Assembly: GCA_024653965.1 (NCBI GenBank)
Contig: JANLGW010000057.1
Location: 1 to 58,456 of the forward strand
Direction of reading: 5' to 3'
From: Rhodospirillales bacterium
GTDB lineage: Bacteria > Pseudomonadota > Alphaproteobacteria > Rhodospirillales > Magnetovibrionaceae
DNA length: 58,456 bases
The notes beneath the pieces were generated by a model. It was not told where the DNA came from, made no database searches, and saw only the letters and a program-made list of their open reading frames with translations. Shown in pieces: positions 33,508 to 43,017 of the stretch. How positions within the stretch are numbered: the stretch's first letter is position 1; each line of letters opens with the position of its first letter. The position numbers and the translations under genes are program-made.

Positions 33508-35618
33508 CGTTTCTTTTTGCCCCTGCGCCCGGCTCCCGCCTGGGCGGCGGCGGCTTTGGATACGCCCGCGCCGTCGAGACCCAGTTCGTGGGCTTCCAAG
33601 CGGCGCAGTTCATCGCGCAGGCGCGCCGCTTCCTCGAATTCCAAATCGGCGGCGGCTTGTTTCATGCGTTTGTCCAAATCCGCCATGTGGTCTTTGAGGC
33701 TTTTGCCCACCAAGTGCGCATCGCCGGACGCACCCGTATCCACGGTGACGTAGTCTTGCTCATAGACCGAACCCATCACATCGGAGATGTGCTTTTTGAC
33801 GCTGGCGGGCGTGATGCCGTGTTCTACGTTATAGGCTTCCTGTTTGGCGCGGCGGCGGTTGGTCTCGCCAATGGCGTATTGCAAACTGTCGGTCATGCGG
33901 TCGGCGTATAAAATCACGCGGCCATCCAAGTTGCGCGCGGCGCGGCCGATGGTCTGCACCAGCGAAGTCTTGGAACGCAAAAAGCCTTCTTTGTCGGCGT
34001 CCAAAATCGCCACCAGCGCGCATTCGGGGATGTCCAAGCCTTCGCGCAGCAGGTTGATGCCGATCAACACATCGAACGCGCCCAAGCGTAAATCGCGGAT
34101 GATTTCAATGCGTTCCAGCGTTTCGATATCGGAATGCATATAGCGCACACGCACCCCGTGTTCGTGCAGGTATTCGGTCAGTTCTTCGGCCATCTTTTTG
34201 GTCAGCACCGTGACCAGTACGCGCTGCGCCTTGGCCGCCGCTGTTTTGCATTCGCCCAGCAAATCGTCGACCTGAGTTTCCACCGGGCGGATGAAACATT
34301 CCGGATCGATCAGGCCGGTGGGGCGCACCACCTGTTCGGTGAACACGCCGCCGGTGCGTTCCATCTCCCACGGGCCGGGCGTGGCGGAAACGAAGATCGA
34401 TTGCGGGCGCATGGCGTCCCACTCGTCGAACTTCAACGGGCGGTTATCGATGCAACTGGGCAGGCGAAAGCCGAATTGGGCCAGGGTCGATTTGCGATTG
34501 TAGTCGCCCTTGTACATGCCGCCGATCTGCGGCACCGAAACGTGGCTTTCATCGACGATCATCAGCGCATCATCGGGCAGGTATTCAAACAGCGTTGGTG
34601 GCGGTTCGCCCGGTTCGCGCCCGGTCAGGTAACGCGAATAGTTTTCGATGCCCGAGCAATGCCCAGTGGTTTCCAGCATTTCCAAATCGAAGGTGGTGCG
34701 TTCTTCGATGCGCTGCGCTTCGATCAGTTTGCCTTCGGCACGGAATCTTTCCACCTGGGCCTTCATTTCCGCTTTGATCTGCGGCATGGCCTGCAGCAGC
34801 GTCGGGCGCGGCGTGACATAGTGGCTGTTGGGGTAGATGGTGACGCTTTCCAGCTCGGCATTTTTTTCGCCGGTCAGGCTATCGACCTCGTAAATCGCTT
34901 CCAGTTCATCACCGAAAAACGATAGCCGCCAGGCGCGGTCTTCATAGTGGCTGGGGAAAATTTCCACCACGTCGCCGCGCACCCGAAAACAGCCGCGACC
35001 GAACGCGGTGTCGTTGCGTTTGTATTGCAGGGTGACCAGCGATTTCAGCACGTCGTCTTGGGTGTATTCCTGGCCGACATCCAGCTTGACCACCATGTCG
35101 GCATAAGTTTCCGCCGAACCGATGCCATAAATGCAACTGACCGAGGCGACGATGATGACGTCGCGCCGTTCGAACAGCGCGCGGGTGGCGGAATGGCGCA
35201 TGCGGTCGATCTGTTCGTTGATGGAGGCATCTTTTTCGATGTAGGTGTCGGTGCGCGCCACATAGGCTTCGGGCTGGTAATAGTCATAGTACGAGACGAA
35301 GTATTCCACCGCGTTGTGGGGGAAAAACGACTTCATCTCGGCATAAAGCTGCGCCGCCAGGGTCTTGTTGGGGGCCAAAACGATGGTCGGGCGCTCGATC
35401 GTGGCGATGACGTGGGCCACGGTGAAGGTCTTGCCCGAACCGGTAACGCCCAGCAGCACCTGATCGCGCTCATTTTGGGCAATGCCGCGCAATAGGTCTT
35501 CGATGGCCTGGGGCTGGTCGCCCGCGGGCTGGAAGTCGGAAACCAGCGCAAACGGCTGCCCGACCGAGGGGCCGGGCCGTGCATCGGCCAGATATCCAGG
35601 TTCAATTAAATCGCTCAT
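33504..35618 (-). CDS. uvrB: Excinuclease ABC subunit B
   Basis: UvrB is the damage-verifying helicase-like subunit of nucleotide excision repair. The 704-residue protein has Walker A GVTGSGKT at 57-64, the DNA-gripping beta hairpin rich in tyrosines ([12 protein letters not shown]), motifs [11 protein letters not shown] and GRAARN. The UvrC-binding UVR domain (residues ~640-680, [28 protein letters not shown]-type coil) is present. The tail is basic (GRRGKKKR). It converges on the SixA pair and overlaps it by 4 bases. Confidence 0.97.
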   Translation of the reverse strand: MSDLIEPGYLADARPGPSVGQPFALVSDFQPAGDQPQAIEDLLRGIAQNERDQVLLGVTGSGKTFTVAHVIATIERPTIVLAPNKTLAAQLYAEMKSFFPHNAVEYFVSYYDYYQPEAYVARTDTYIEKDASINEQIDRMRHSATRALFERRDVIIVASVSCIYGIGSAETYADMVVKLDVGQEYTQDDVLKSLVTLQYKRNDTAFGRGCFRVRGDVVEIFPSHYEDRAWRLSFFGDELEAIYEVDSLTGEKNAELESVTIYPNSHYVTPRPTLLQAMPQIKAEMKAQVERFRAEGKLIEAQRIEERTTFDLEMLETTGHCSGIENYSRYLTGREPGEPPPTLFEYLPDDALMIVDESHVSVPQIGGMYKGDYNRKSTLAQFGFRLPSCIDNRPLKFDEWDAMRPQSIFVSATPGPWEMERTGGVFTEQVVRPTGLIDPECFIRPVETQVDDLLGECKTAAAKAQRVLVTVLTKKMAEELTEYLHEHGVRVRYMHSDIETLERIEIIRDLRLGAFDVLIGINLLREGLDIPECALVAILDADKEGFLRSKTSLVQTIGRAARNLDGRVILYADRMTDSLQYAIGETNRRRAKQEAYNVEHGITPASVKKHISDVMGSVYEQDYVTVDTGASGDAHLVGKSLKDHMADLDKRMKQAAADLEFEEAARLRDELRRLEAHELGLDGAGVSKAAAAQAGAGRRGKKKR

Positions 35619-35729
35619 GACCTTGATTTATAGGGACTTAAAGGCCCAGTGCAAGATGCATCATCGACTCGCCAGGGTTAGAGAATCGGGTTATATATTA
35701 AAAAAATGCAGCAATCTGGGGAGGTTGGC

Positions 35730-36371
35730 TTGAATATGAACAAAGGATCGAACGTCGCTGGCGACAAGTTTCCGGCCAGCGCCATGCCCGATGGCGATTG
35801 GTGGCGGGCGCTGTGGCCCGACCCGGAAGGCGTGCTGCGCTGCTTGGGCGTCGATTTTGGCCTCACGATCTTGGATTTATGTTGCGGCGACGGGCATTTT
35901 ACCGCGCCGATGGCGCATATCGTCGGTGGCATCGGGCGTGTGATGGCGCTGGATCTGGACTCAGACTTGCTGGAACGGGCCAAGGACCGCGCCGAAGCGG
36001 CGGGCATTCCTTCTACCGCCATCCGCTGGCTGCAGTGCGACGCTTGTTCACTGATCAATTCGGTGCCGAGCCATCCCGATTATGTGTTTATCGCCAATAC
36101 CTTTCATGGTGTGCCGGACAAACAACAATTGGCGCGCGAAGTGTTCAACGTCTTAAAACCCGGCGGGCAGTTCGCCATCGTCAACTGGCACCATCGTTCC
36201 AAGGATGAAACCACGGTGCTGGGCCAGCCGCGTGGGCCGGAAACCAAGATGCGCATGACACCCGAAGCGGTGATGGACGAAGTGCTGCCGGTGGGCTTTC
36301 GCCTGCATGGCATCGTCGAATTGCCGCCCTATCACTACGGCATCGTGTTCGATAAACCGAAAGTGAGCTAG
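35730..36371 (+). CDS. Class I SAM-dependent methyltransferase
   Basis: This is a Rossmann methyltransferase of about 213 residues. Motif I is LDLCCGDGHFT, the acidic ribose-binding residue is in MALDLDSDLL, and the LKPGGQFAIVNWHH motif is characteristic of the UbiE-like group. The start is uncertain: GGGGAGG lies 5 bases before a TTG at 35730 and 11 before an ATG at 35736, while the first in-frame ATG at 35706 has no ribosome site. Substrate unknown. It is divergent from uvrB. Confidence 0.8.
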   Translation: MNMNKGSNVAGDKFPASAMPDGDWWRALWPDPEGVLRCLGVDFGLTILDLCCGDGHFTAPMAHIVGGIGRVMALDLDSDLLERAKDRAEAAGIPSTAIRWLQCDACSLINSVPSHPDYVFIANTFHGVPDKQQLAREVFNVLKPGGQFAIVNWHHRSKDETTVLGQPRGPETKMRMTPEAVMDEVLPVGFRLHGIVELPPYHYGIVFDKPKVS

Positions 36372-36444
36372 GCCCTAAATGGGCGGATTTTCCCCGTTGC
36401 CTCAGGCGTTACGGGGCGCTAGCTTGCAACTCCTTAAAACCTGA

Positions 36445-37689
<1,245 letters not shown>

Positions 37690-37712
37690 GCGCGCGGGTT
37701 ATATTTGTGAAG

Positions 37713-37743
37713 AAAGGCGGCTCCGATGGGGCCGCCTTTTTTT
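37713..37743 (+). terminator. Terminator after the aspartate aminotransferase gene
   Basis: A 9-bp stem AAAGGCGGC/GCCGCCTTT has a 9-base loop and a long T run to 37743. It sits 24 bases after the stop codon. Confidence 0.88.
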
Positions 37744-37826
37744 ATTGGAGCGCACAACAATTCGAATGCGCGGCCACGCCAAACAGGACGTATAGGCACC
37801 CCGTCTGATCTTAATTGCGAGTTCGC

Positions 37827-38663
37827 TCAGGCAGTCCAAGCTCCGGTCGCAGCGACTTTGTGGGCGTATTCGCTGAAGTCCTTCGGTGCCCGACCCAAGG
37901 CGCGTTGAACGCCGTCGCAAAGGTTTTCGTTGCGTCCGTCCATCACGGTCGTGAAAAGGTACATAATCAGCCAAATCATGTCATCAGGAACCTGGTGCTG
38001 TTTCAACATCGCTTTGTATTCGGCAGCGGGCATAGAGACGAATTGAATTTCACGGCCACAGGCAGCGGCGATTTCGCTAACCGCTTCGCCAAAGCTCAAC
38101 AGACGGGGACCCGTGACCTCGTAAATCTGGCCAATGTCTGCCGAATCCAGAAGGGCTTTCACGACGACGTCGGCGATATCGTTGGCGTCGATGAAAGGCT
38201 CTTTTCTGCCGCCGATCGGAAGCGCCACCTGCCCTGCGAGAATGCCGTCTAAGAGGAAGTTTTCGCTGAAGTTTTGCGCGAACCAAGACGCCCGGACGAT
38301 GGTCCATTCGGCTCCGCTGGCTTGCAGGACGTGTTCGGCGCGCTGCGCTTCCTCTTCACCGCGTCCCGACAGCAACACAATCCGACGCACGCCATGCCCC
38401 AGCGCCATTTGGGTGAATTGGCGCACCGCATCCACCGCGCCCGGCACCGCAAGATCAGGCTGGTAGGTGATATAGACCGCCGCCACGCCCATAAGCACAT
38501 CGGACCACGTGGTGGCATCATGCCAATCAAAACGCGGCGTTGTCGAACGGGATGCGACCAAAACGGTTTTTCCAAGGTTGATAAGTTGCTCAGCCACGCG
38601 GCGACCGGTTTTGCCTTTGCCGCCCAAAATGAGAATCGGTTTTGTGTTATCCAAAGTGTTCAT
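37827..38663 (-). CDS. NmrA-family NAD(P)-binding oxidoreductase
   Basis: The product is 278 residues from the ATG at 38663 with GGAGGAA upstream. It has the short-chain-type dinucleotide motif ILGGKGKTGRRVAEQL near residues 12-27, then an NmrA-like body (VRRIVLLSGRG, WTIVRASWFAQNFSE, FIDANDIADVV). Such proteins reduce small quinones or carbonyls or act as redox sensors; the substrate is not evident. It is transcribed divergently from a TetR gene across a palindromic operator, so the TetR protein almost certainly controls it. Confidence 0.88.
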   Translation of the reverse strand: MNTLDNTKPILILGGKGKTGRRVAEQLINLGKTVLVASRSTTPRFDWHDATTWSDVLMGVAAVYITYQPDLAVPGAVDAVRQFTQMALGHGVRRIVLLSGRGEEEAQRAEHVLQASGAEWTIVRASWFAQNFSENFLLDGILAGQVALPIGGRKEPFIDANDIADVVVKALLDSADIGQIYEVTGPRLLSFGEAVSEIAAACGREIQFVSMPAAEYKAMLKQHQVPDDMIWLIMYLFTTVMDGRNENLCDGVQRALGRAPKDFSEYAHKVAATGAWTA

Positions 38664-38701
38664 GGGTTCCTCCAATCGGGTATCTCTCGGGTTGGCTGCT
38701 C

Positions 38702-38735
38702 AAGTCAATTAACTTGACACCGTGTCAATTGACAG
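38702..38735. promoter_or_regulatory. Operator of overlapping palindromes between the NmrA and TetR genes
   Basis: The perfect inverted repeat TTGACACCGTGTCAA (38714-38728) overlaps the palindrome TGTCAATTGACA (38723-38734), and GTCAATTAACTTGAC (38704-38718) lies beside it. The cluster covers the -35 of the tetR promoter, as expected for an autoregulated TetR operator. Confidence 0.75.
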
Positions 38736-38757
38736 GAAGATAAATACGATCTACTTT
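38729..38757 (+). promoter_or_regulatory. Predicted tetR promoter, probably giving a leaderless mRNA
   Basis: TTGACA (38729-38734) and TACTTT (38752-38757) are 17 bases apart. The usual start point falls at about 38763-38765, on the ATG itself. No ribosome site precedes the ATG, consistent with a leaderless message. Confidence 0.55.
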
Positions 38758-38762
38758 ACAGC

Positions 38763-39362
38763 ATGTCAAGTGAAATAATGAAAACGCGCACGCGCATTCT
38801 GCAAGCCACCTTGAATCTGCTGGAAGCCAGCCAGGGCGTGGGGGGCAAGGGCGTGCGCATGTCGGACATCGCCACGCAAGCGGGGATCTCCCGCCAAGCG
38901 GTTTATCTGCACTTTGCAAACCGGGCGGAATTGTTGATCGAGACGACCTACTATCTTGATCGCTTGAAAGACACCGAAGCCCGCCTTGCCGCGAGCCGTA
39001 GCGCGGAGACGGGGGTGAAGCGCCTCAATGCATTTATCGAGGCGTGGGGCAGCTACATCCCGGAAATATACGGAACCCTGAAAGCGCTTATGGCGATGAA
39101 GGACACAGACCCAGAAGCCGCCGAAGCGTGGAACAAGCGCATGCAAGATATGCGCGAAGGATGCGAGGCCGCGATCAAAGCCCTTCATCGGGACAAAACC
39201 CTATCGCCCGACTACAAGCCCGATTTGGCGACGGATATTCTGTGGACGATGTTGTCGGTGCGAACTTGGGAACACCTGACCACTGAATGCGGTTGGCCAC
39301 AAACGGCGTATATCAAACACATGAAAGCCCTGGCACAAAAAGTTTTTGTTGCGTCCGCGTAG
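38763..39362 (+). CDS. TetR-family transcriptional repressor
   Basis: The product is 199 residues. The N-terminal helix-turn-helix includes TRTRILQATLNLLEAS and SDIATQAGISRQAVYLHFANRAELL at about residues 8-60, typical of TetR. The C-terminal helical ligand domain shows no clue to the inducer. The gene begins at or next to the predicted transcription start and has no ribosome site. It probably represses itself and the divergent NmrA-type oxidoreductase gene through the shared palindromes, responding to a compound that the oxidoreductase handles. Confidence 0.9.
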   Translation: MSSEIMKTRTRILQATLNLLEASQGVGGKGVRMSDIATQAGISRQAVYLHFANRAELLIETTYYLDRLKDTEARLAASRSAETGVKRLNAFIEAWGSYIPEIYGTLKALMAMKDTDPEAAEAWNKRMQDMREGCEAAIKALHRDKTLSPDYKPDLATDILWTMLSVRTWEHLTTECGWPQTAYIKHMKALAQKVFVASA

Positions 39363-39503
39363 GGGGGCTAAATTCTCAAACGAAGTGCAACATCCAAGGT
39401 GTTCATTACTTGATTATCGATCGGTAATGCTCGTGAAAATTGTTCAGATTATATTATTCTTCACAACCCTCCCCTCCCAACGTCTATATCATGACGAGGG
39501 TGT
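39363..39503. other. Gene-free AT-rich stretch entering the decayed locus
   Basis: No credible frame or ribosome site is present. A C-rich patch CCCTCCCCTCCC lies at about 39468-39479 on the plus strand. The sequence runs directly into a truncated copy of small gene A, so this is probably the edge of a deletion or duplication. Confidence 0.45.
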
Positions 39504-39592
39504 GTCCCTTGGCCGTATCGGGTTCGCTGGATTATTTGATCAGCGTGGCGCCGCAGAAAAACACCCCCGCCCCCAAAACACCCGCCGCTTAG
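39504..39592 (+). pseudogene. C-terminal remnant of small gene A (A')
   Basis: The frame codes PLAVSGSLDYLISVAPQ followed by a Pro/Ala/Lys/Thr tail and a stop. It matches the end of intact protein A (PLAISGALDFLVSAAPQ plus a Pro/Ala tail). The N-terminal two thirds are missing. It is followed after 18 bases by a truncated gene B, in the same order as the intact pair downstream. Confidence 0.8.
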
Positions 39593-39610
39593 GCCTGATG
39601 GGAACATGTT

Positions 39611-39763
39611 ATGAGCTTCAACATCGTCGACATCAAAGTCGTCACCGACTGCACGGATTTTTCCAGCACCGTGCAGTTTCAGCTGAACGTGCCGGTATCG
39701 GCAATGGACGCGGCGGCGATTTACAAATCGCTGTCATCGGGCCCATGGCCATGGATGTCGTGA
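39611..39763 (+). pseudogene. Truncated copy of small gene B (B')
   Basis: The first 46 codons are nearly identical to intact gene B at 40574 (MSFNIVDIKVVTD start, one Tyr-to-Cys and one Thr-to-Met change). At the GGCCC after SLSSGPW the sequence switches to the start of gene A and the frame stops four codons later. The break lies in a short GGCCC(A/G)TGG stretch shared by B and the A start, so it is probably a microhomology deletion joining two tandem copies. A 50-residue peptide could still be made. Confidence 0.8.
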
Positions 39764-39819
39764 GCGTTCAGTATTCCAGCGATTGTGCGACGCGGGCGGC
39801 CCGGGCCGTTGCCCTTTGA
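39745..39819 (+). pseudogene. N-terminal remnant of small gene A (A'')
   Basis: The 21 codons from MAMDVVSVQYSSDCATRAAR match intact protein A (one Ile-to-Val change). The match is then lost and a stop follows. It overlaps the B' frame at the junction. Together A', B' and A'' show that at least two further A-B units once stood here. Confidence 0.78.
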
Positions 39820-39851
39820 ATCTCCGCGCACGCCCCACGCACACAGGAGAC

Positions 39852-39880
39852 TTGCTTTTTGGTGCGAATTTTGGTATATT
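39852..39880 (+). promoter_or_regulatory. Strong predicted promoter of a short structured transcript
   Basis: TTGCTT (39852-39857) and TATATT (39875-39880) are spaced by exactly 17 bases. The start would be near 39887. The unit ends at a T-rich terminator at 40065. Confidence 0.6.
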
Positions 39881-39886
39881 TTCCTA

Positions 39887-40065
39887 ATCCCTGAACGGTG
39901 TTCCGGTAGGGGGTCTGGCGATGTTTCGCGGTTGTCAAAAATCGCCGATTTTGTGCAAAAAACGGTGGTTTTTATGCCAAAAACGCCCCTGGTTTTGTAC
40001 GGTTTAAAAAGTTAGTTCTTTGAAAACAAAAGAGAAAAGTGGTTTCGTTTCGTCACTTTTTTTTT
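39887..40065 (+). ncRNA. Compact structured transcript, candidate small RNA or small-protein mRNA
   Basis: The stretch is bounded by a near-consensus promoter and a hairpin-T9 terminator (AAAAGTG 40035-40041 / CACTTTT 40054-40060, T run to 40065). Three consecutive hairpins with A-rich/T-rich arms are visible: 39936-39953, 39955-39977 (9 bp, loop GGTG) and 39978-39997. It also holds a 28-codon frame (39921-40007) with AGGGGG 8 bases before the ATG. That frame codes a basic peptide with four Cys and three Trp, including CKKRWFLCQKRPWFC. The chain of hairpins favours an RNA; the good ribosome site keeps the peptide possible. Family unknown. Confidence 0.5.
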
Positions 40066-40084
40066 ACGTCTCTCGCCTTTGGGC

Positions 40085-40180
40085 GGCGGACGGGTAAAAA
40101 GAGGAAATGAGGACCAAATAGACTCCCCAATAGACTCGGGGCTTCCCGTTTACCGCCGGGCTGGCCAAAGCCGAACCCGG
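40085..40180 (+). other. Possible structured leader upstream of gene A
   Basis: GGCGG (40085-40089) and ACGGG (40090-40094) pair with CCGCC (40153-40157) and CCCGT (40145-40149). They enclose CCCC/GGGG (40125-40128 / 40138-40141) and a direct repeat AATAGACTC. A second stem CCGGG/CCCGG follows. It resembles a folded 5' leader but matches no riboswitch I know. Confidence 0.35.
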
Positions 40181-40278
40181 TGGCTTGGGGGTGACGGTTG
40201 AGGGTTCACACTTTTATTTTCCCCGCGTCTTATTCCTGACGGGCATGCCCCGGCCAACAAAAAAGCGGGAGGTGGCCC

Positions 40279-40563
40279 ATGGCCATGGATGTCATCAGCG
40301 TTCAGTATTCCAGCGATTGCGCGACGCGGGCGGCGCGCATTCGTTTTGCCTTGGACATCCCGGTGCCGCCGGCTAAGGCCGAGGCGTTGAAGGCCCTGAT
40401 GGATGCGGGCGATTGGAACGGCTTCAAGGCCCAGGCCAAGGCGTTTGCGCCGCTGGCCATTTCCGGCGCGCTCGATTTTTTGGTCAGCGCCGCGCCGCAA
40501 AAGGCTGCCGCCAAAACGCCTTCCCCCGCGCCTGCCCCGGCACCCAAACCATCCGGTCAATGA
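40279..40563 (+). CDS. Small protein A of an unknown family, with a Pro/Ala tail
   Basis: The product is 94 residues; the ATG has a strong GGGAGGTG ribosome site and a second ATG lies two codons on. The body (VISVQYSSDCATRAARIRFALDIPV... GDWNGFKAQAKA) is about 70 residues and the rest is a Pro/Ala/Lys tail. No signal peptide is present. The body aligns with protein B downstream: a short strand, an aspartate, (I/V)-x-F-x-L-x-(I/V)-PV, then a helix and G-x-W. A and B are therefore paralogues. Broken copies of both lie just upstream. I recognise no family and assign no function. Confidence 0.72.
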   Translation: MAMDVISVQYSSDCATRAARIRFALDIPVPPAKAEALKALMDAGDWNGFKAQAKAFAPLAISGALDFLVSAAPQKAAAKTPSPAPAPAPKPSGQ

Positions 40564-40573
40564 GGTCTAGCCC

Positions 40574-40867
40574 ATGAGCTTCAACATCGTCGACATCAAG
40601 GTGGTTACCGACTACACGGATTTTTCCAGCACCGTGCAGTTTCAACTGAACGTGCCGGTATCGGCAACGGACGCGGCGGCGATTTATAAATCGCTGTCGT
40701 CTGGCCCGTGGTCGGACGTGGAGGCGGGCATCAGCAAAGCGGTGCAAGCCAGCGCGCCCACGCCGGTGCAAACGCTGGTGACGGCCTTGCTTCAGGCGTA
40801 TAGCGGGGCTGCGTCCGCACCCACTCCCGCACCCACTCCCCCTGTGCCGGGCCCACAAAACGAATAG
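40574..40867 (+). CDS. Small protein B, paralogue of A, with a Pro/Ala tail
   Basis: The product is 97 residues from an ATG with GAGGT upstream, 10 bases after gene A, so the two are co-translated. The body (FNIVDIKVVTDYTDFSSTVQ, FQLNVPVSATDAAAIYKSLSSGPW) resembles protein A in length and pattern. It is followed by an Ala/Pro/Thr tail ending near PTPPVPGP. The N-terminal 46 codons are also present in the broken copy B' at 39611, whose changes are mostly synonymous. That suggests past selection on the protein. Function unknown. An EF-G-like gene follows in the same direction. Confidence 0.72.
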   Translation: MSFNIVDIKVVTDYTDFSSTVQFQLNVPVSATDAAAIYKSLSSGPWSDVEAGISKAVQASAPTPVQTLVTALLQAYSGAASAPTPAPTPPVPGPQNE

Positions 40868-40991
40868 GCGCCCCGGCTTTTCCTTGGAAAAGGGGCTCAA
40901 CAGCAGTACGCTTAACCCATCCGCTAAATCATAAAAGGCCGTTGCGGCCAAGGTTGCGCCGCCCGGCCCGTCAGGGATAGGGAGGCGTTTG

Positions 40992-43001
40992 ATGAGCAAA
41001 ACCAATACACCGCGTTGCGTGGCCTTGGTGGGGCCTTACCTAAGCGGCAAAACCACCCTGTTGGAAAGTTTGTTGGCGAGCGCGGGCGCGTTGCACCGCA
41101 AGGGCAGCGTGCGTGAACACAACACGGTAGGCGATCATACGCCGGAGGCGCGCGCCCTGGAGATGTCGACCGAGGTCAACATCGCCCATTGCGCTTATCT
41201 GGAAGATCAATGGACGGTGCTGGATTGTCCGGGCTCGGTCGAGCTGTTGCAAGAAACGCTGGGCGCGCTGATGGTGTGCGATGTGGCCTTGGTGGTGTGC
41301 GAGGCCGATCCGAACAAAGCGCTGACCGTCGGCCCGGTGCTGCGCCTGCTCGATGAATACGACGTGCCACATGTGGTGTTCATCAATAAAATGGATCAGC
41401 CGGGCGGCAGCGTGAAAGCGACACTAGAAGCGTTGCAGGAACATTCCCGCCATCCGTTGGTGCTGCGCGAAATCCCCATTCGCGAAGGCGGCCGCCCCGG
41501 CGGGCAGGTGATCGGTCACGTCGATTTGGTGTCGGAACGCGCATTCAAATGGCGCGATCATGCACAATCGGAACTGATTGAAATTCCCGATGCCCTGCGT
41601 GGCGTGGAACAAGGCGCGCGCGAAGGCATGCTCGAAACCCTGGCCGATTTTGACGACGCCTTGCTGACGGAATTGTTGGAAGACGTCAAACCCTCGGCGG
41701 CAGAAGTTTACGACAATCTCAAACGCGATCTGGTGACGGATTCCATCGTGCCGGTGTTTTTCGGTTCCGCCGAACACGATAACGGCATTCGCCGCCTGTG
41801 GAAGGCGCTGCGTCATGAAAGCCCCGACAGTTCCGTCACCGCCAAGCGCCGGGGGGTCAACAAAGCCGCTGCCCAGGTGTTTAAAACCCTGCACGTCGAG
41901 CACATCGGCAAGCTGTCGCTGGTGCGGGTGTGGAACGGCGTTTTAAAAGACGGCATGGAGTTGCCCCAAGGCCGGGTCTCCGGCCTTTATTATGTGCAGG
42001 GCGCAAAATTTGAAAAACTCCCCACCGCCAGCGTTGGCGCGATCGTCGCGTTGGGCCGCTTGGATAACGTGACTTCGGGCCAGGTGCTGGGTGCTGGCGC
42101 AAAAGCTGCGCCGTGGCCTGAACCGTTGGCGCCGCTTTATGGCCAGTGCATCCTCATGAACGGTCGTGCGGACGAGGTGAAGCTGAGCGCGGCGCTCGCC
42201 AAACTCAGCGATGAAGATCCGTCGCTGAAGGTCGAACACGAAACAGGCACGGGCGAGTTGGTATTGTGGGGGCAGGGCGAGATGCATCTGCGCATCGCCA
42301 TGAGCAAACTCACCGGGCGTTTTGCGTTGGACGTCACGGCCAGGCCGCCGCAAATCCCGTATAAAGAAACCATTCAAAAGGGCGTCACCCATCGGGCGCG
42401 CCATAAAAAACAATCGGGCGGGCATGGTGAATTTGGCGATGTGGAAATCGCTATCAAACCCCTGCCGCGCGGAACGGGCATTCAGTTCGATGAAGCCGTT
42501 CACGGCGGCGCGGTGCCGCGTCAGTATATTTCTGCGGTTGAGGCCGGGGTTCGGGAATATCTGGTGCGTGGTCCCTTGGGTTTTCCGGTGGTGGACGTCG
42601 CCGTCACCCTGACCGATGGTCAGTATCACAACGTCGACAGTTCCGACTTTTCGTTCAAAAAGGCAGCACATCTGGCCATGCGCGAAGCCATGCCCGGGTG
42701 TCAGCCGGTATTGCTGGAACCCATTTGTGAGGTGCGCGTGGCGGTGCCCAATGTCTTTACCTCCAACGCGCAGCGCATCGTATCGGGCCACCGCGGCCAG
42801 ATCATGGGCTTTCAGCCGCGTGACGGCTGGCAGGGTTGGGATGAAGTCCTTGCCCATATCCCTATGGCGGAAATGCGCGATTTGATCATTGATCTGCGTT
42901 CCCAGACCTTAGGGGTGGGGACGTTCGACTTTCGCTTCGATCACCTGCAGCCCGTTACTGGCAAACAGGCCGATCAGGTTGTGGCCGGGCGGGTGGATTG
43001 A
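40992..43001 (+). CDS. Divergent elongation factor G-like GTPase
   Basis: The product is 669 residues with EF-G domain order: G domain, domain II, and III-V (EMHLRIAMSKL, FGDVEIAIKPLPRGTG, DVAVTLTDGQYHNVDSSDFSFKKAA, GHRGQIMGFQPRDG). The P-loop is GPYLSGKT (14-21) and the guanine motif NKMD is present. The G3 motif reads DCPGS near 78-82 where true EF-G has DTPGH, so the catalytic histidine is a serine. It belongs to the EF-G2/FusA-like group and not to the housekeeping translocase. The ATG at 40992 has GGAGG upstream. It may share a transcript with genes A and B. Confidence 0.88.
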   Translation: MSKTNTPRCVALVGPYLSGKTTLLESLLASAGALHRKGSVREHNTVGDHTPEARALEMSTEVNIAHCAYLEDQWTVLDCPGSVELLQETLGALMVCDVALVVCEADPNKALTVGPVLRLLDEYDVPHVVFINKMDQPGGSVKATLEALQEHSRHPLVLREIPIREGGRPGGQVIGHVDLVSERAFKWRDHAQSELIEIPDALRGVEQGAREGMLETLADFDDALLTELLEDVKPSAAEVYDNLKRDLVTDSIVPVFFGSAEHDNGIRRLWKALRHESPDSSVTAKRRGVNKAAAQVFKTLHVEHIGKLSLVRVWNGVLKDGMELPQGRVSGLYYVQGAKFEKLPTASVGAIVALGRLDNVTSGQVLGAGAKAAPWPEPLAPLYGQCILMNGRADEVKLSAALAKLSDEDPSLKVEHETGTGELVLWGQGEMHLRIAMSKLTGRFALDVTARPPQIPYKETIQKGVTHRARHKKQSGGHGEFGDVEIAIKPLPRGTGIQFDEAVHGGAVPRQYISAVEAGVREYLVRGPLGFPVVDVAVTLTDGQYHNVDSSDFSFKKAAHLAMREAMPGCQPVLLEPICEVRVAVPNVFTSNAQRIVSGHRGQIMGFQPRDGWQGWDEVLAHIPMAEMRDLIIDLRSQTLGVGTFDFRFDHLQPVTGKQADQVVAGRVD

Positions 43002-43017
43002 ATGGGATTTAGGGCGG

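Noticed and set aside
33501-33510. Shared CTAG palindrome forming the stops of two convergent genes
   Set aside because: It is a neat arrangement but needs no explanation beyond chance overlap of two TAG codons.
39785-40015. 76-codon frame through the decayed locus
   Set aside because: It begins inside the A'' remnant in another frame, has no ribosome site, and runs across the predicted promoter and hairpins.
40868-40991. GCCCC..TTTTCC/GGAAAA..GGGGC hairpin after gene B, considered as a terminator
   Set aside because: No T run follows, so readthrough into the EF-G-like gene is plausible and I did not call a terminator.
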